Shown here in pieces: positions 50,884-63,740 of a stretch of 64,000 bases of DNA; the stretch's first letter is position 1; each line of letters starts with the position of its first letter. The position numbers and the translations under genes were made by a program. Source of the DNA: Glandiceps talaboti (lineage: Eukaryota > Hemichordata > Enteropneusta > Spengelidae); contig NC_135558.1 in NCBI RefSeq assembly GCF_964340395.1, positions 21,695,371 to 21,759,370 on the forward strand, read 5' to 3'. A model generated the notes under the pieces. It was not told the DNA's origin. It saw only the letters and a program-made list of their open reading frames with translations, and did no database searches.

Positions 50884-53800
50884 GATGTGTGTTGATGTGT
50901 GTGTTTGTATTTGTATGTATGTATGTATGTATGTATGTATGTATGTATGTATGTATGTATGTATGTGTGTGTGTAAACAGCTTAAAATCAAAAACCGCTG
51001 GACTGATTGCCATGAGGCCTAAAAAAATAATTGATTGGTTCCGGTTACCCGACTCCACCTAGCTTTACACTGCTGACCCTGAACTTTTTTTTACGTATTC
51101 GAGAAAAGAATAATAAAATCTGCATAAATTGTGAAGTGTCATGAGAAATAGTGGATGTGGAAAATGACATCAACTTAAAAAGACAAAATAAAACTATTCT
51201 TCCAATCTTTAATGGCTGTACATCTGATAGGAACAAATAAACAACACAGAGACCATATGGAAAACAATGGGAAATCTGAACTAAACACTGAGAAAAAAAT
51301 GTACAATAAAATAAAATAATCGAGGAAAGAAAGACATCTTGGAACAATTCATGGAATCTACCAGTTGACACGTTAGCTCAGCTGGTTAGATCACTGTGAC
51401 TAGTGTTTAGGGGACATGGGTTCAATTCCTACATGTGTCATTTTTCTTTCCTCATTTATAAAAAATTCAAAAAAAAATCTACCTACCCACCCTACTCTAA
51501 AATTGAGTGTAATCGGAACCACACAACTTTTTAGTCCCCGCCCGATTTTTTTCATACTTGGTACAGGGGCAACATACAGTGGCATACATATGCACATCAA
51601 TTTGTTTCATGATGCAATCCAATATGGCCGCCTAGCAGCCATTTTGTTTGCAAATTTTCAATGTCCAAAGCCATAACTCAGACATGCTTGAACAGATCTC
51701 ATTCAAAGTTGGTATTAGGACAGCGTTCTATGACAAACATGTGCATATCCATTTTCATTGTGATACGATCCAATATGGCTGTCTGGCAGCCATTTTGTTT
51801 GCGAATTTTTATGTCCTAAGCCATCCATAACTCAGACATGCTTGAACAGATCTCATTCAAAGTTGGTATTAGGATAGTGTTCTATGACATACATGTGCAT
51901 ATTCATTGTTGTCGTGATATGATCCAATATGGATGCCTGGCAGCCATTTTGTTTGCAAATGTTCCATGTCGATCCAAAGCCATAACTCAGACATGCTTGA
52001 ACATCTCATTTAAAGTTGGCATTAGCACAGTGTTCTATGACATACATGTGCATACTCAATTTTGTCATGATACAATCCGATATGGCTGCCTGGCAATTTT
52101 GTTGGTGCAGTTTTCATGTCCAAAGCCATAACTCAGACATGCTTGAACAGGTCTTTTAGGGATGGTGTAAGGTCCACCATGAGTATTCCATAATCAGTTC
52201 CATACCACTCCTAATTACAGCTAAAATGATGTAAGCTTGGTATTTCACTCATGTGACATGACATTTAATACACACCCTCAAACAATGTCTAATGCAAAAC
52301 AACTACATAGGTGCCATGCACAGTGGGGATGTAGAAGTAGTCAAGTTGAAATGTTGATTATCAGTTAGAAAATAAACAATTGCAGCCATTAAAATCATCA
52401 TCTCCATGTGTAATATTTTCATTAGAACTAATAGAAGCCTGTTTTTACTGCACTGTGAAAGAATAGCAATGCTTATCAGTGTTCAATGTGATTGGGCAAA
52501 GGATCCTGCTGTGTTTATTGTGTCTCTGTTATTGTTAGTCTAGAGTTGAAATTTGTCTATCTCTGTGTCAAAAACATGATGTCCCAGTCGCTAATAAGTT
52601 CACCATAGTTGACTTGTCTGTACAATATGGTAGTCCGGATGGACGTACTTGATGGGCACTGTCATCATGTGATACTCATCGTTAGTTGGATATCTACATG
52701 TAATTTCTCCGTATACGTTTCATACTTTCATAAAAACTTCCATATTTCATTGGAAATACCATGTAATTTTATGCATGTATTTCTTTTAAATATGAAAATT
52801 ATATTTGACATTGAAATGGCAATCATAATTATGTTTGAATAAAACTGAATGAAAAATGCTAGGTATCAAACCGTCCATGCTTGGTGCACAGGCATCCATA
52901 TATAAACACAGTGACATTAAAAAGTATTCCACATTTTTCCCCATTGTACAATCTTCATGTATTATACATCAATGGAAAGCTTACTTTCCGTACTGCAACC
53001 TTACGAAAAAAGATATATTTGAAGACAAAAACTGTCAAATGAGACAATGATTGCTTGATGATCAAGTGACAAAAAACAAAGGAATTTTCAGCACACGGCA
53101 AGTATATTTTGATTGCTCATATCTGATGAATGCTTAAATCTAATAAGCTGAAAATCGACAGATTTATAGAGCTGTCCATTATAGAGATGTTTACGTTCTA
53201 ACAAAGTCCAAGATATGTTTCTAGATCTATGGACCTAGGCAGAAATGTACCCATAGTAGACTCTTCCTCAAGCCAAGTTCATGACTTCCGTATTACAATG
53301 TATCTCATTAATAATCATAAGTTCGGAAAATCTCCAACCTTGGAGAGATTTTCCTCCCGATTTGGAGTGGTGTGGAACTGATATTACTACATGAAAGACA
53401 CAATATTCAACAAGCAGCTGTTCTGGAATTTCACCAGGATTAGAATTTGTTTAGAATAGATACACTGTGATATATAATTTTATAACTACATGTAGGTGAA
53501 ATTAAGGTGATTCAAAATGCCTCATACCACAACCTTGAAAAATATTCTTTATATATGTGTGTCTCATAACCAGTAAATGCAAAGCTTACTATTCAAAATT
53601 GCATGACAAGTGAGAAAAAAGAGTTAAAATTGGTAATTAGCAGCCGACCTGATCTGAGCAGCCATGAATTTACAGTTATACTGCCTATTGTTCTCGCTTT
53701 TAGGGGATTATGACATCATAGAGTTGAACACGAATTCTATTGCCGATTTTGTAAAACTTGGAACACAACTTGTGTTACAAGTCGATATCAAAATGCCTCT

Positions 53801-56800
53801 AATGATAACTAGAATGTATTGACTCAAAACATAAAAATTCAAACCAAGCATAATGTTCTGATTACTGATTTTTTCCCATCCCAGAAGTAGATTACTACTT
53901 AAAGCCGAATGTCGGGTATAAAAGGCCCCCTAACTTTGTGGGGGTTATTGTCAAATTTGAATGCAGACTGTTAACAACGTCTTGATTCCTCTCTGAAAAG
54001 CCGTGGTAATAATGAGCAGCTGGTGATTTTCGTAATAAATTTGGTATGTGTAGACTTGTGAATGTCTGTTGAATGCGGGTGTGGTCACAGAAAGGTGATA
54101 TTTAAACATGGTAGAGACAATTTTTTACAAAACACGGTCAAACTGGGTCTGTTCGTTGTTAGTGAAAAGCCGTTACTTTTTAAACCCGGGATTAAAATGC
54201 CTGCCAATCACACTTGTTCAAATATGGGTACGTAAATCCACGAAAGTTTGTGTAGCAATCAACGTTATCTTGAAGGATTTGTAATTAGTACCTCTCCATG
54301 CCCAAGCATAACGGTACATGCAAGTTTGCTTTCATGAAACATTGAGTTCACATTTACGATGTCTATGCATAAAGTAACGGTGCTGAAACGAAAGATTTCA
54401 AAAAGATGAATAGCTAACACTACTACAAGTCACTACGATTGTAGGCGTATAGAGTTGATTGTACTGTTCAAGGAAACAATATTTTTTCAACAGGATTTTT
54501 GTTGATGGTGTTCACACTGAGCCGTGTACTTCCACTGATATGGAACGTGCAAGGATAGTCCTGGAGTTGTACTAATTGTCAAATTAGGGTTAGTAAATAA
54601 AGGAAACTGGTAAAGGATTGTTTTGGTGTACGGCAGTTCTCTTTTTGGGATATGCAATGTTTTCGCACATGTTACATAGCAAATTACAATGTGGTACTAT
54701 ACTCCCATATATAACCAACGTATGGTCGTATAGACATAGAGAGCCCATCGATTCGATGACGCACTCTGGCATCACATCTCTTTTGACAACGCCAACCATT
54801 AGCATTAGACGCCCCATTTACTTTCAAGTAGCGGTCGTCTCTTTATGTCCCACGTCTATCCATGAGGGTCCAATACTTTTTATATCGGAGTTTACGGAGA
54901 CAGTTATTGTGATCGTGTGCTGGCTGACGTGTGCCGAAACAACTACATGCCTATGAACTTGTCAGAGATGTGGTAAGCACAGGCAGTATCTGCAGACATC
55001 TGCCGCGACACCTTGAGATAGTTCTGGTTCAGAGCTGGTTATTTTGACTTGGATCTTCAGGGTGGTCGGCTGACCTGTCAGTTATATCTAAGTTTCCAAT
55101 CAAAAAGGCTAAAAAAATGCTGCCGTGCATTGTCCTTTGCTGACTCGGGATTATTATTGTTTGCGATGTTTTTTGTGGAGACAGCAGGGCGCCTATATGT
55201 GACATTGTTTACAATTTACAACGAAAGTGAATAAATGCTAATTTTCACTTGAAGTACAACACATGTAATACTTTTTTAGAAATCATAAATAACTGGTGTG
55301 AGACTTTGTTTACATTTTGTTTGTTGGTTTTGATTCAGTAAAATGAAAATGATATCTTGAAATATATTTACATTTTGCTTTGATGGGCGAAAAAATGATC
55401 TCAAGTTGTAATGTTAGATTCCAGAAAATGAACGACAATGTTATATCCGGTCTTGTGAATTTTTCCTTTGCATTTGAAAATAATCTCGAGGTAGCTTTTG
55501 CATTCACAAAATGATGTTATCTCGATATATTGGTTGCTTTTGATTGGAAAATGAGATACAACTTGTTGAATCTCTCGATAACGAGAAGGTTTCTCGAGGT
55601 GTCTATATCTTGAGATCAGATTACGTATTTGTTGCCGTTTCTGTTGAGATGTGAAGTACAGGCCATTCACGTAAAACAGCAGACCTAACCACACATTTCA
55701 TCATTTATAAATCCTTGGGGCGAATGTATCATGGGTAGGGTTCTTTATTTTTATGAATTACAATATTGTGGACAATTGTATGTTTATATTTGTTTCCCCA
55801 TGTATCGACCGTAGTGTCATGTTCGATTGAATGTCGACCGCCAACACATATGGAACATGTACTAAAATGTTGTATAGAACAAGCAGGCTGGTGGTGATTA
55901 TGCAGATAATTGGTCAATCATTTATACATGTCATAATAAGTGTAATGAGATGATAAACAAGTGGTCCCGACATATTGTAGATTTCCTGTGCATTGAAATA
56001 TAGACAAAACTTTCCCACAATGGACAAGTTTATCTATTGAGTAATATAAAAGTCAAGTGTAAACTTATATAGTCTTCCTGGTCCTAAAATAAACTTACAG
56101 TGTTGCATGCGACGAATTGCATGGTGCGTTGCTCGTCGAGTTGCATCGTGTAACTGGGCCTTAACATACATATACTGTAACCTTGTAAATTTGGTATAAA
56201 ATCAGTAGTACTGTGGTAGTCTATGTGTCCTGGACTACTGCTAAATTTCAAGCCGTTTTCATTATATCCTTATACACATGTAGATGTTTTGTTGTGTACA
56301 CTGATATTGAATTCAGTAACATGTACATGTACCCATAAAGATTTTATTTATCAGCATGTATAAGATAAAGTGAAACAATGCATTATAAATCAAGAAAACA
56401 AATGACAGATATCTGTAGTCATACATTAATTAACAATGGATTTGGTCAAATAATAAAATAATGGTAATCCAGCTGTATTTGATGCAGGAATTGAACACTT
56501 TTGTGACAGGATTTCATGTTGACACAGATTTCAGAATTGTCTGATTCTAGATAGTGAGACTGAGAGTTAAGTTATGTGGTGGAGTTTTAGTTACTGAGGT
56601 CATATGAGGATACCAACATTCCGGTTTGATCAGCCATCTGTTATCATGTTTAGAATTGGTTAATGCACACACTTTCATTTATTATTCTTAAAGCACAGAT
56701 TGACATTCACCAAATCTTGAATTCTTGTCCAGAAATAGTGTAAATAAACATGAAAAAGACACACAGTACAGTACAGTACAGTAGAGATAACAACAACTCT

Positions 56801-59800
56801 TACAAGTCTAAATTACATCTCAAAAAATTAGGCTACTGTTCCTTTGGACAGAAAGTTAGCATTATACTGTTAAAGGGTCATGTTTCAATCCTGGGTCATT
56901 GCATTTAGTGTTATCTTAATAAGGATTATATGGCATTATTCTTTTATTTTGAACCAAAAGTTTCTGTTACTCCATTTTTCAAACCTAGATTTTAATTTCA
57001 ATCTCATTTATTTTTGGAAATCTTGCAAAAGTATACTTCCTTATTTTATTTGCTGTGTTCAACACACCATTTGATTTCGATTCCAGGACATGATACAGAA
57101 TGTAGTATGTACAGATATAATAATAAACTGTCCGTTATGGTATGTACAGATATGATACTGTAATAAATTGTCCATTATGGTATGTACAGATATAATAATA
57201 AACTGTCCGTTATGGTATGTACAGATATAATAATAAACTGTCCATTATGGTATGTACAGATATGATAATAAACTGTCCGTTATGGTATGTACAGATATGA
57301 TAATAAACTGTCCATTATGGTATGTACAGATATAATAATAAACTGTCCGTTATGGTATGTACAGATATGATAATAAATTGTCCATTATGGTATGTACAAA
57401 TATAATAATAAACTGTCCGTTATGGTATGTACAGATATAATAATAAACTGTCCGTTATGGTATGTACAGATATGATAATAAATTGTCCATTATGGTATGT
57501 ACAGATATAATAATAAACTGTCCGTTATGGTATGTACAAATATAATAATAAACTGTCCGTTATGGTATGTACAGATATGATAATAAACTGTCCGTTATGG
57601 TATGTACAAATATAATAATAAACTGTCCGTTATGGTATGTACAGATATAATAATAAACTGTCCGTTATGGTATGTACAGATATAATAATAAACTGTCCGT
57701 TATGGTATGTACAAATATAATAATAAACTGTCCATTATGGTATGTACAGATATAATAATAAACTGTCCATTATGGTATGTACAGATATAATAATAAACTG
57801 TCCATTATGGTATGTACAGATATAATAATAAACTGTCCATTATGGTATGTACAGATATAATAATAAACTGTCCATTATGGTATGTACAGATATAATAATA
57901 AACTGTCCATTATGGTATGTACAGATATAATAATAAACTGTCCGTTATGGTATGTACAGATATAATAATAAACTGTCCGTTATGGTATGTACAGATATAA
58001 TAATAAACTGTCCGTTATGGTATGTACAGATATAATAATAAACTGTCCGTTATGGTATGTACAGATATAATAATAAGCTGTCCGTTATGGTATGTACAGA
58101 TATAATAATAAACTGTCCGTTATGGTATGTACAGATATAATAATAAACTGTCCGTTATGGTATGTACAGATATAATAATAAACTGTCCGTTATGGTATGT
58201 ACAGATATACTAATAAACTGTCCGTTATGGTATGTACAGATATACTAATAAACTGTCCGTTATGGTATGTACAGATATAATAATAAGCTGTCCGTTATGG
58301 TATGTACAGATATAATAATAAACTGTCCGTTATGGTATGTACAGATATAATAATAAACTGTCCGTTATGGTATGTACAGATATAATAATAAACTGTCCGT
58401 TATGGTATGTACAGATATAATAATAAACTGTCCGTTATGGTATGTACAGATATAATAATAAACTGTCCGTTATGGTATGTACAGATATACTAATAAACTG
58501 TCCGTTATGGTATGTACAGATATACTAATAAACTGTCCGTTATGGTATGTACAGATATAATAATAAGCTGTCCGTTATGGTATGTACAGATATAATAATA
58601 AACTGTCCGTTATGGTATGTACAGATATAATAATAAACTGTCCGTTATGGTATGTACAAATATAATAATAAACTGTCCATTATGGTATGTACAGATATAA
58701 TAATAAACTGTCCATTATGGTATGTACAGATATAATAATAAACTGTCCATTATGGTATGTACAGATATAATAATAAACTGTCCATTATGGTATGTACAGA
58801 TATAATAATAAACTGTCCATTATGGTATGTACAGATATAATAATAAACTGTCCATTATGGTATGTACAGATATAATAATAAACTGTCCGTTATGGTATGT
58901 ACAGATATAATAATAAACTGTCCGTTATGGTATGTACAGATATAATAATAAACTGTCCGTTATGGTATGTACAGATATAATAATAAACTGTCCGTTATGG
59001 TATGTACAGATATAATAATAAGCTGTCCGTTATGGTATGTACAGATATAATAATAAACTGTCCGTTATGGTATGTACAGATATAATAATAAACTGTCCGT
59101 TATGGTATGTACAGATATAATAATAAACTGTCCGTTATGGTATGTACAGATATAATAATAAACTGTCCGTTATGGTATGTACAGATATACTAATAAACTG
59201 TCCGTTATGGTATGTACAGATATAATAATAAGCTGTCCGTTATGGTATGTACAGATATAATAATAAACTGTCCGTTATGGTATGTACAGATATAATAATA
59301 AACTGTCCGTTATGGTATGTACAGATATAATAATAAACTGTCCGTTATGGTATGTACAGATATAATAATAAACTGTCCGTTATGGTATGTACAGATATAA
59401 TAATAAACTGTCCGTTATGGTATGTACAGATATAATAATAAACTGTCCGTTATGGTATGTACAGATATACTAATAAACTGTCCGTTATGGTATGTACAGA
59501 TATAATAATAAGCTGTCCGTTATGGTATGTACAGATATAATAATAAACTGTCCGTTATGGTATGTACAGATATAATAATAAACTGTCCGTTATGGTATGT
59601 ACAGATATAATAATAAACTGTCCGTTATGGTATGTACAGATATAATAATAAACTGTCCATTATGGTATGGACAGGTATTACTGTAATTTCATTGTTTTAA
59701 CCATAAAATTCTCTTTCCATTTTTATCCATTAGATTCAACGGGTAGAAGTTCATGCCAGGTGACAACACCCTTTGAGTCTCAGTATGTTACTCCGATATA

Positions 59801-60053
59801 TGATCAATACAGGATTGGTGCAGGCTGCTCCACAAGCGCAAAAACTGATAATGATCAAGAAGTACATGTAATAAACTTTGTTGGGAGAGGATCAGGAATA
59901 GCTGATAGAACTCCAATAACTTTACATATAAAACCTGTCAATCAGACTCATACTTATAATAAACCTCTGATTTTTGTGCTCAGTTCACAAATCCGGGTCA
60001 AGTGGACTATTCAGACCGAGAGACTAGCCCCAGATGTACACTGTGATGTCATA
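38235..60053 (+). CDS. TGFBR3: Betaglycan/endoglin-type TGF-beta co-receptor, 5' part (2 exons in window)
   Basis: Join of 38235-38289 and 59734-60053; the gene continues past the window. ATG at 38235 has an in-frame TGA nine bases upstream (38226-38228). Exon 1 encodes a signal peptide: Lys near the start, then a hydrophobic run IFLLLWVLF. The joined protein continues into the orphan domain of betaglycan. QEVHVINF, TLHIKPVNQTH and WTIQTERLA match QEVHVLNL, TLHLNPISSVH and WHLKTERLA of human TGFBR3, with the two N-terminal cysteines kept. Betaglycan is a single-pass proteoglycan that presents TGF-beta2, inhibin and BMPs to type I/II receptors; endoglin is its paralogue. An invertebrate copy may be the ancestor of both. 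The ZP domain, membrane span and tail lie outside the window. Family identity was judged by eye. Confidence 0.85.
38290..39386 (+). other. TGFBR3 intron 1, first part
   Basis: CpG-richer until about 38480, then AT-rich; no other feature recognised. Confidence 0.55.
39387..39705 (+). repeat. Minisatellite, 30-36-bp unit, 10 copies
   Basis: The core is TTGACAAGTTACAGGACAGA; length varies in the spacer GGGACAT(CGT/CAT)ATAA. Confidence 0.92.
39706..40780 (+). other. TGFBR3 intron 1, nothing recognised
   Basis: AT-rich intronic sequence. Confidence 0.55.
40781..41655 (+). repeat. Minisatellite, 40-bp unit, about 22 copies
   Basis: Highly uniform; the core is GAATCTGTGTTATTGTCACA then TGATTCTAGCTGTACATTGR. 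Variation is mainly A/G before GAATCTG. Units contain TCACATGA. Confidence 0.95.
41656..45160 (+). other. TGFBR3 intron 1, mostly unique
   Basis: Includes a 14-bp perfect hairpin (41877-41890 with 41911-41924, AACCACAGCCTCTT arm, 20-nt loop). At 42940-43017 there is a fragment with a doubled AATTTCC tail that may be a retroposon end. A (C)28 run lies at 43638-43665 and TGACGTCA at 43390-43397. No exon recognised. Confidence 0.5.
43638..43665 (+). repeat. (C)28 homopolymer
   Basis: Uninterrupted C run; its length is likely unreliable in assembly. Potential i-motif / G-quadruplex. Confidence 0.9.
45161..48229 (+). other. TGFBR3 intron 1, repeat traces
   Basis: GTTGTGCTACAATGCCATTG at about 45165-45184 is the motif also seen near 20247 and 63710. 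Hairpins: 45745-45767 (GTACTCCC arms) and 46018-46042 (TCACTTCTCA arms, 5-nt loop). No gene recognised. Confidence 0.5.
48230..49140 (+). repeat. Two short degenerate tandem duplications
   Basis: 48230-48355 repeats a ~55-bp phrase (ATAGTGTGGTGTGGCTACAG) two and a half times. 48841-49133 holds about eight diverged ~30-40-bp units around CATGGAAACCAGGTGTGG. Confidence 0.7.
49141..50740 (+). other. TGFBR3 intron 1
   Basis: Contains three 27-bp tandem units at 49944-50018 (GGTTGACCCAGTAGTGTATA) and an (AAC)n tract at 50298-50324; otherwise featureless. Confidence 0.55.
50741..51014 (+). mobile_element. Family B repeat, 5' part
   Basis: TTTTTAGCAAACTGAACTGA, then (TG)n (50803-50880) and (GTAT)n (50908-50966), then CTTAAAATCAAAAACCGCTG and GATTGCCATGAG, as at 25.5-26.2 kb. 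It is cut off exactly where family C copy 2 begins. Confidence 0.7.
51015..51537 (+). mobile_element. Family C MITE-like element, copy 2, with internal insertion
   Basis: Same body as 14211-14567 (AGGCCTAAAAAAA start; right end diverged, TTTTTAGTCC). Relative to that copy it has about 175 extra bases, roughly 51293-51472, placed between two A-runs; the insert holds a tRNA-like sequence. It sits directly against the interrupted family B copy. Confidence 0.72.
51367..51439 (+). pseudogene. tRNA-like sequence, 73 nt
   Basis: Folds by eye into cloverleaf order and length. The acceptor GACACGT (51367-51373) pairs with ATGTGTC (51433-51439) with one G-U. The A box is TAGCTCAGCTGG and the B box GGTTCAATTCC (51419-51429), with a 7-nt T loop TTCAATT. 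A TTTTT pol III stop follows at 51441-51445. The D stem has one mismatch and the anticodon stem (CTGTG/TTTAG) is poor. The loop ACTAGTG would give anticodon TAG. More likely a retroposed tRNA relic than a working gene. Confidence 0.5.
51540..52160 (+). repeat. Tandem modules of about 150 bp, 4 copies (family D)
   Basis: The landmark CCATAACTCAGACATGC occurs at 51671, 51825, 51980 and 52126 (spacings 154, 155, 146). Modules share GTTCTATGACATACATGTGC and CAATATGGCTGCCTGGCAGC. The consensus around ATGGCTGCCTGGCAGCCAT is palindromic. Probably part of an interspersed element. Confidence 0.75.
52161..57103 (+). other. TGFBR3 intron 1, mostly unique
   Basis: No exon or clear transposable element recognised. 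A short (ACAGT)n tract lies at 56763-56783. At 55380-55640 several TCTCGA/CTCGAG-containing phrases recur. Open frames here have no protein-like pattern. Confidence 0.5.
57104..59674 (+). repeat. Minisatellite, 35-bp unit, about 73 copies, 945-bp higher order
   Basis: The unit core is CTGTCCGTTATGGTATGTAC followed by AGATATAATAATAAA. Variants (TCCATT, ACAAATA, ATACTAATA, ATAAGCTG) mark units. ATAAGCTG units at 58076, 58286, 58566 recur at 59021, 59231, 59511, each exactly 945 bp (27 units) later. The array ends 59 bp before TGFBR3 exon 2. Confidence 0.96.
59734..60053 (+). CDS. TGFBR3: TGFBR3 exon 2 (orphan domain)
   Basis: The acceptor TTTTTATCCATTAG follows a pyrimidine-rich tract; donor GTAAGT. 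The exon is 320 nt: two bases complete a split Asp codon, then 106 codons, leaving in phase 0. It holds Cys residues at SSCQV, GAGCS and DVHCD, and N-glycosylation sequon NQT. It sits between two minisatellites, 59 bp and about 165 bp away. Confidence 0.88.
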
Positions 60054-60218
60054 GTAAGTAATATATCTGACTTTATTCTCACTTCAAATTGCATTGATTC
60101 AAAGCTATAAATCTATTGGCACATAAACTGATTTCGAACAGGTTTAACTGAATCGATTCAATTTGATTTGATTTGAAATTGATTCATATGGGGACAGGGC
60201 TTTAGTTGTTTACAGTTG

Positions 60219-60876
60219 AACAGGTTGCTGTATATATATACCCAGTACAGGTTGCTGTATATATATACCCAGTACAGGTTGCTGTATATATATACCCAGT
60301 ACAGGTTGCTGTATATATATACCCAGTACAGGTTGCTGTATATATGTACCCAGTACAGGTTGCTGTATATACATACCCAGTACAGGTGAATATACCCAGT
60401 ACAGGTTGCTGTATATATATACCCAGTACAGGTTGCTGTATATATATATATATACCCAGTACAGGTTGCTGTATACAAAGCCAGTACAGGTTGCTGTATA
60501 CAAAGCCAGTACAGGTTGCTGTATATACATACCCAGTACAGGTTGCTGTATATATATACCCAGTACAGGTGAATATACCCAGTACAGGTTGCTGTATATA
60601 TATATACCCAGTACAGGTTGCTGTATATACATACCCAGTACAGGTTGCTGTATATATATACCCAGTACAGGTTGCTGTATATATATATATATACCCAGTA
60701 CAGGTTGCTGTATATATATACATGCATGTACCCAGTACAGGTTGCTGTATATATGTACCCGGTACAGGTTGCTGTATATATACCTAGTACAGCTTGCACA
60801 TATAAATACCCAGAACAGGTTGCTGTATACATACATGTACCCCACTACAGGTTGCTGTATACATACATGTACCCCA
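60219..60876 (+). repeat. Minisatellite, 25-31-bp unit with (TA)n, about 25 copies
   Basis: The core is ACCCAGTACAGGTTGCTGTA followed by a variable (TA)n. Length varies through the TA run and through units lacking GTTGCTG. It begins about 165 bp after TGFBR3 exon 2. Long ORFs on both strands here are products of the repeat. Confidence 0.94.
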
Positions 60877-62740
60877 GGACATGTACCCAGTTCTGATGAG
60901 GTTAAAGTGTTGCCAAAGTCTGTATAAAATTGCCACTCAGTAAGATTTAGGGATTTCTGTGTTACATAATAGTATTCAGACATGTTGTATTTGTAGTGAT
61001 AGAGATAGCAGGATTACAGCTGGTTCAATTGTATTTCCTAGAGATCACACCATGCTATTTTACTCTCTTTTGCATATTCTAATGTAATACTGATCAACCA
61101 ATGGCAATGGCTGAATATAATTAGGTAATTATTTGTGGAAGTCAGTTGTAATGCCACTGTTAAACTATAAATACTGTAGTGCTAAACTCATCTCCAGTGT
61201 CCTTGAAAACATTAGTTGTATTGTTGTTACTGACTTCCAATATAAAGTTACCTGAAACTAGGCAAGTCCATCAACCACTTACTCTAGAGAGTCTGTGCCC
61301 AAGAGAAAGACTTCACTTTCAGTGTGAGTTTGATGTCAACACTTGAATCAAGGATGTCTTACAGCTGGGGAATATTTTCACTCTTACAACAAGTCATTTT
61401 ATTTAACAAGTATTTTAGTAAATCTGTGCCAATTTTAATATCCATGGAAACAAAGACGACACAACAATGTTATCTAAAAATATAATGAGTCACATGAATG
61501 TTTAATACTTCCCCAAAAGTCTATGGCATTTCTTTGTGCTTTAGTTATGTTGTGACTGGTTTTATTTGCATTCATCCACTTTTCTGTTCACTAATTATTC
61601 ATTCAGTTGAATGTAATTGTTGAATGTCAATTTGCAGGGCATGCCATTGCAATCACAGAAATATGACTCAAACAATCAGGCAGAACATATTATAGGACAT
61701 GAAAATGAATGGCAAATTTCCATTTTTTATTTTTAGATTTAGACATTTAGAAAGGTTTAAATATATTCATAGCATTGTTTCAATAGGAGTTACAACAAAC
61801 CAGCTGTTATTGATCTCATTACAAAACAAATATTTGCAGGAAATACCAAATATCATACCAGTATCTCATAAAAATGAAATGAAATAGAAATGTGTGCAAT
61901 GTAATTGTGATTATATTTAGTTTGTAACGATACCGATATTTTCAGTGTTTATAATTATTTTTTTGCTACTATTAATCTATTAGTAGTAGTAATAATAATG
62001 TATATTTGGTACTATAGGCCATGGGTCTTAAATGTACATATCTGAATAAAGAATGATGGTTCATGGTCACACAAGCAGACAATTAAATCCCTAGAAAATA
62101 GTATTCCACAATAGTAAGAAGGTACAGTGTAGTGTACTACCAGCTAGACACAGTCACAGTCAGCAGTAGAGGAGTTTTAGAGACACACTGTCAGTGTATG
62201 TGTATTTAAATATGTTGTCTGTGTGTCCAATCTTACATCAGAGTTGAGAGGTCACTGTATTATATGACTAGACTGAGTGTCTGTGCTGCCAAGCATGTAA
62301 GGGCTGAATCTTTCCAGATAGTTATATGTTCAATGTAAATGTCCAAGAGAACTTTTATACATGTATACATTATAACATATGTTCAATGTAATTGTCTTAT
62401 ATACATGTACATGAACCTTTTACAGTCAAATTTGAATATGCATGTCCCAGAGAAGTCAAGTCTAAACTTTGTTAAAAGTAAAGTATCAAAAAATGTCATA
62501 TTAGATGGAAAAACATTTGCCTTCTGAGGGTTTATCTTGTTCAATTTTGTTATAAGGTTGTATTTTTTTATCATTTTATGTTGATATTGAACTAGTCTAT
62601 GGCTATTCACCTGTATACCCAATTCAAAGGGGAAACAAATACATTGTATGTATTATACATGTACTGTATGCTGAATCAAAGGTTTGACAAAAAATTGTGT
62701 AGAGACACACATTCACATATTCCATGTAATTTATTAGGCT
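60877..62740 (+). other. TGFBR3 intron 2, nothing recognised
   Basis: AT-rich sequence; no further exon of the co-receptor could be found before the window ends. Confidence 0.5.

Positions 62741-63740
<1,000 letters not shown>

Noticed and set aside
54618-54956. 112-codon open frame in TGFBR3 intron 1
   Set aside because: Overlaps an antisense ORF of similar quality, has no protein-like conservation signal visible and no promoter evidence.
60158-60983. Overlapping ORFs up to 257 codons on both strands
   Set aside because: All follow from the CCAGTACAGGTTGCTG repeat; residues mirror the repeat in each frame.
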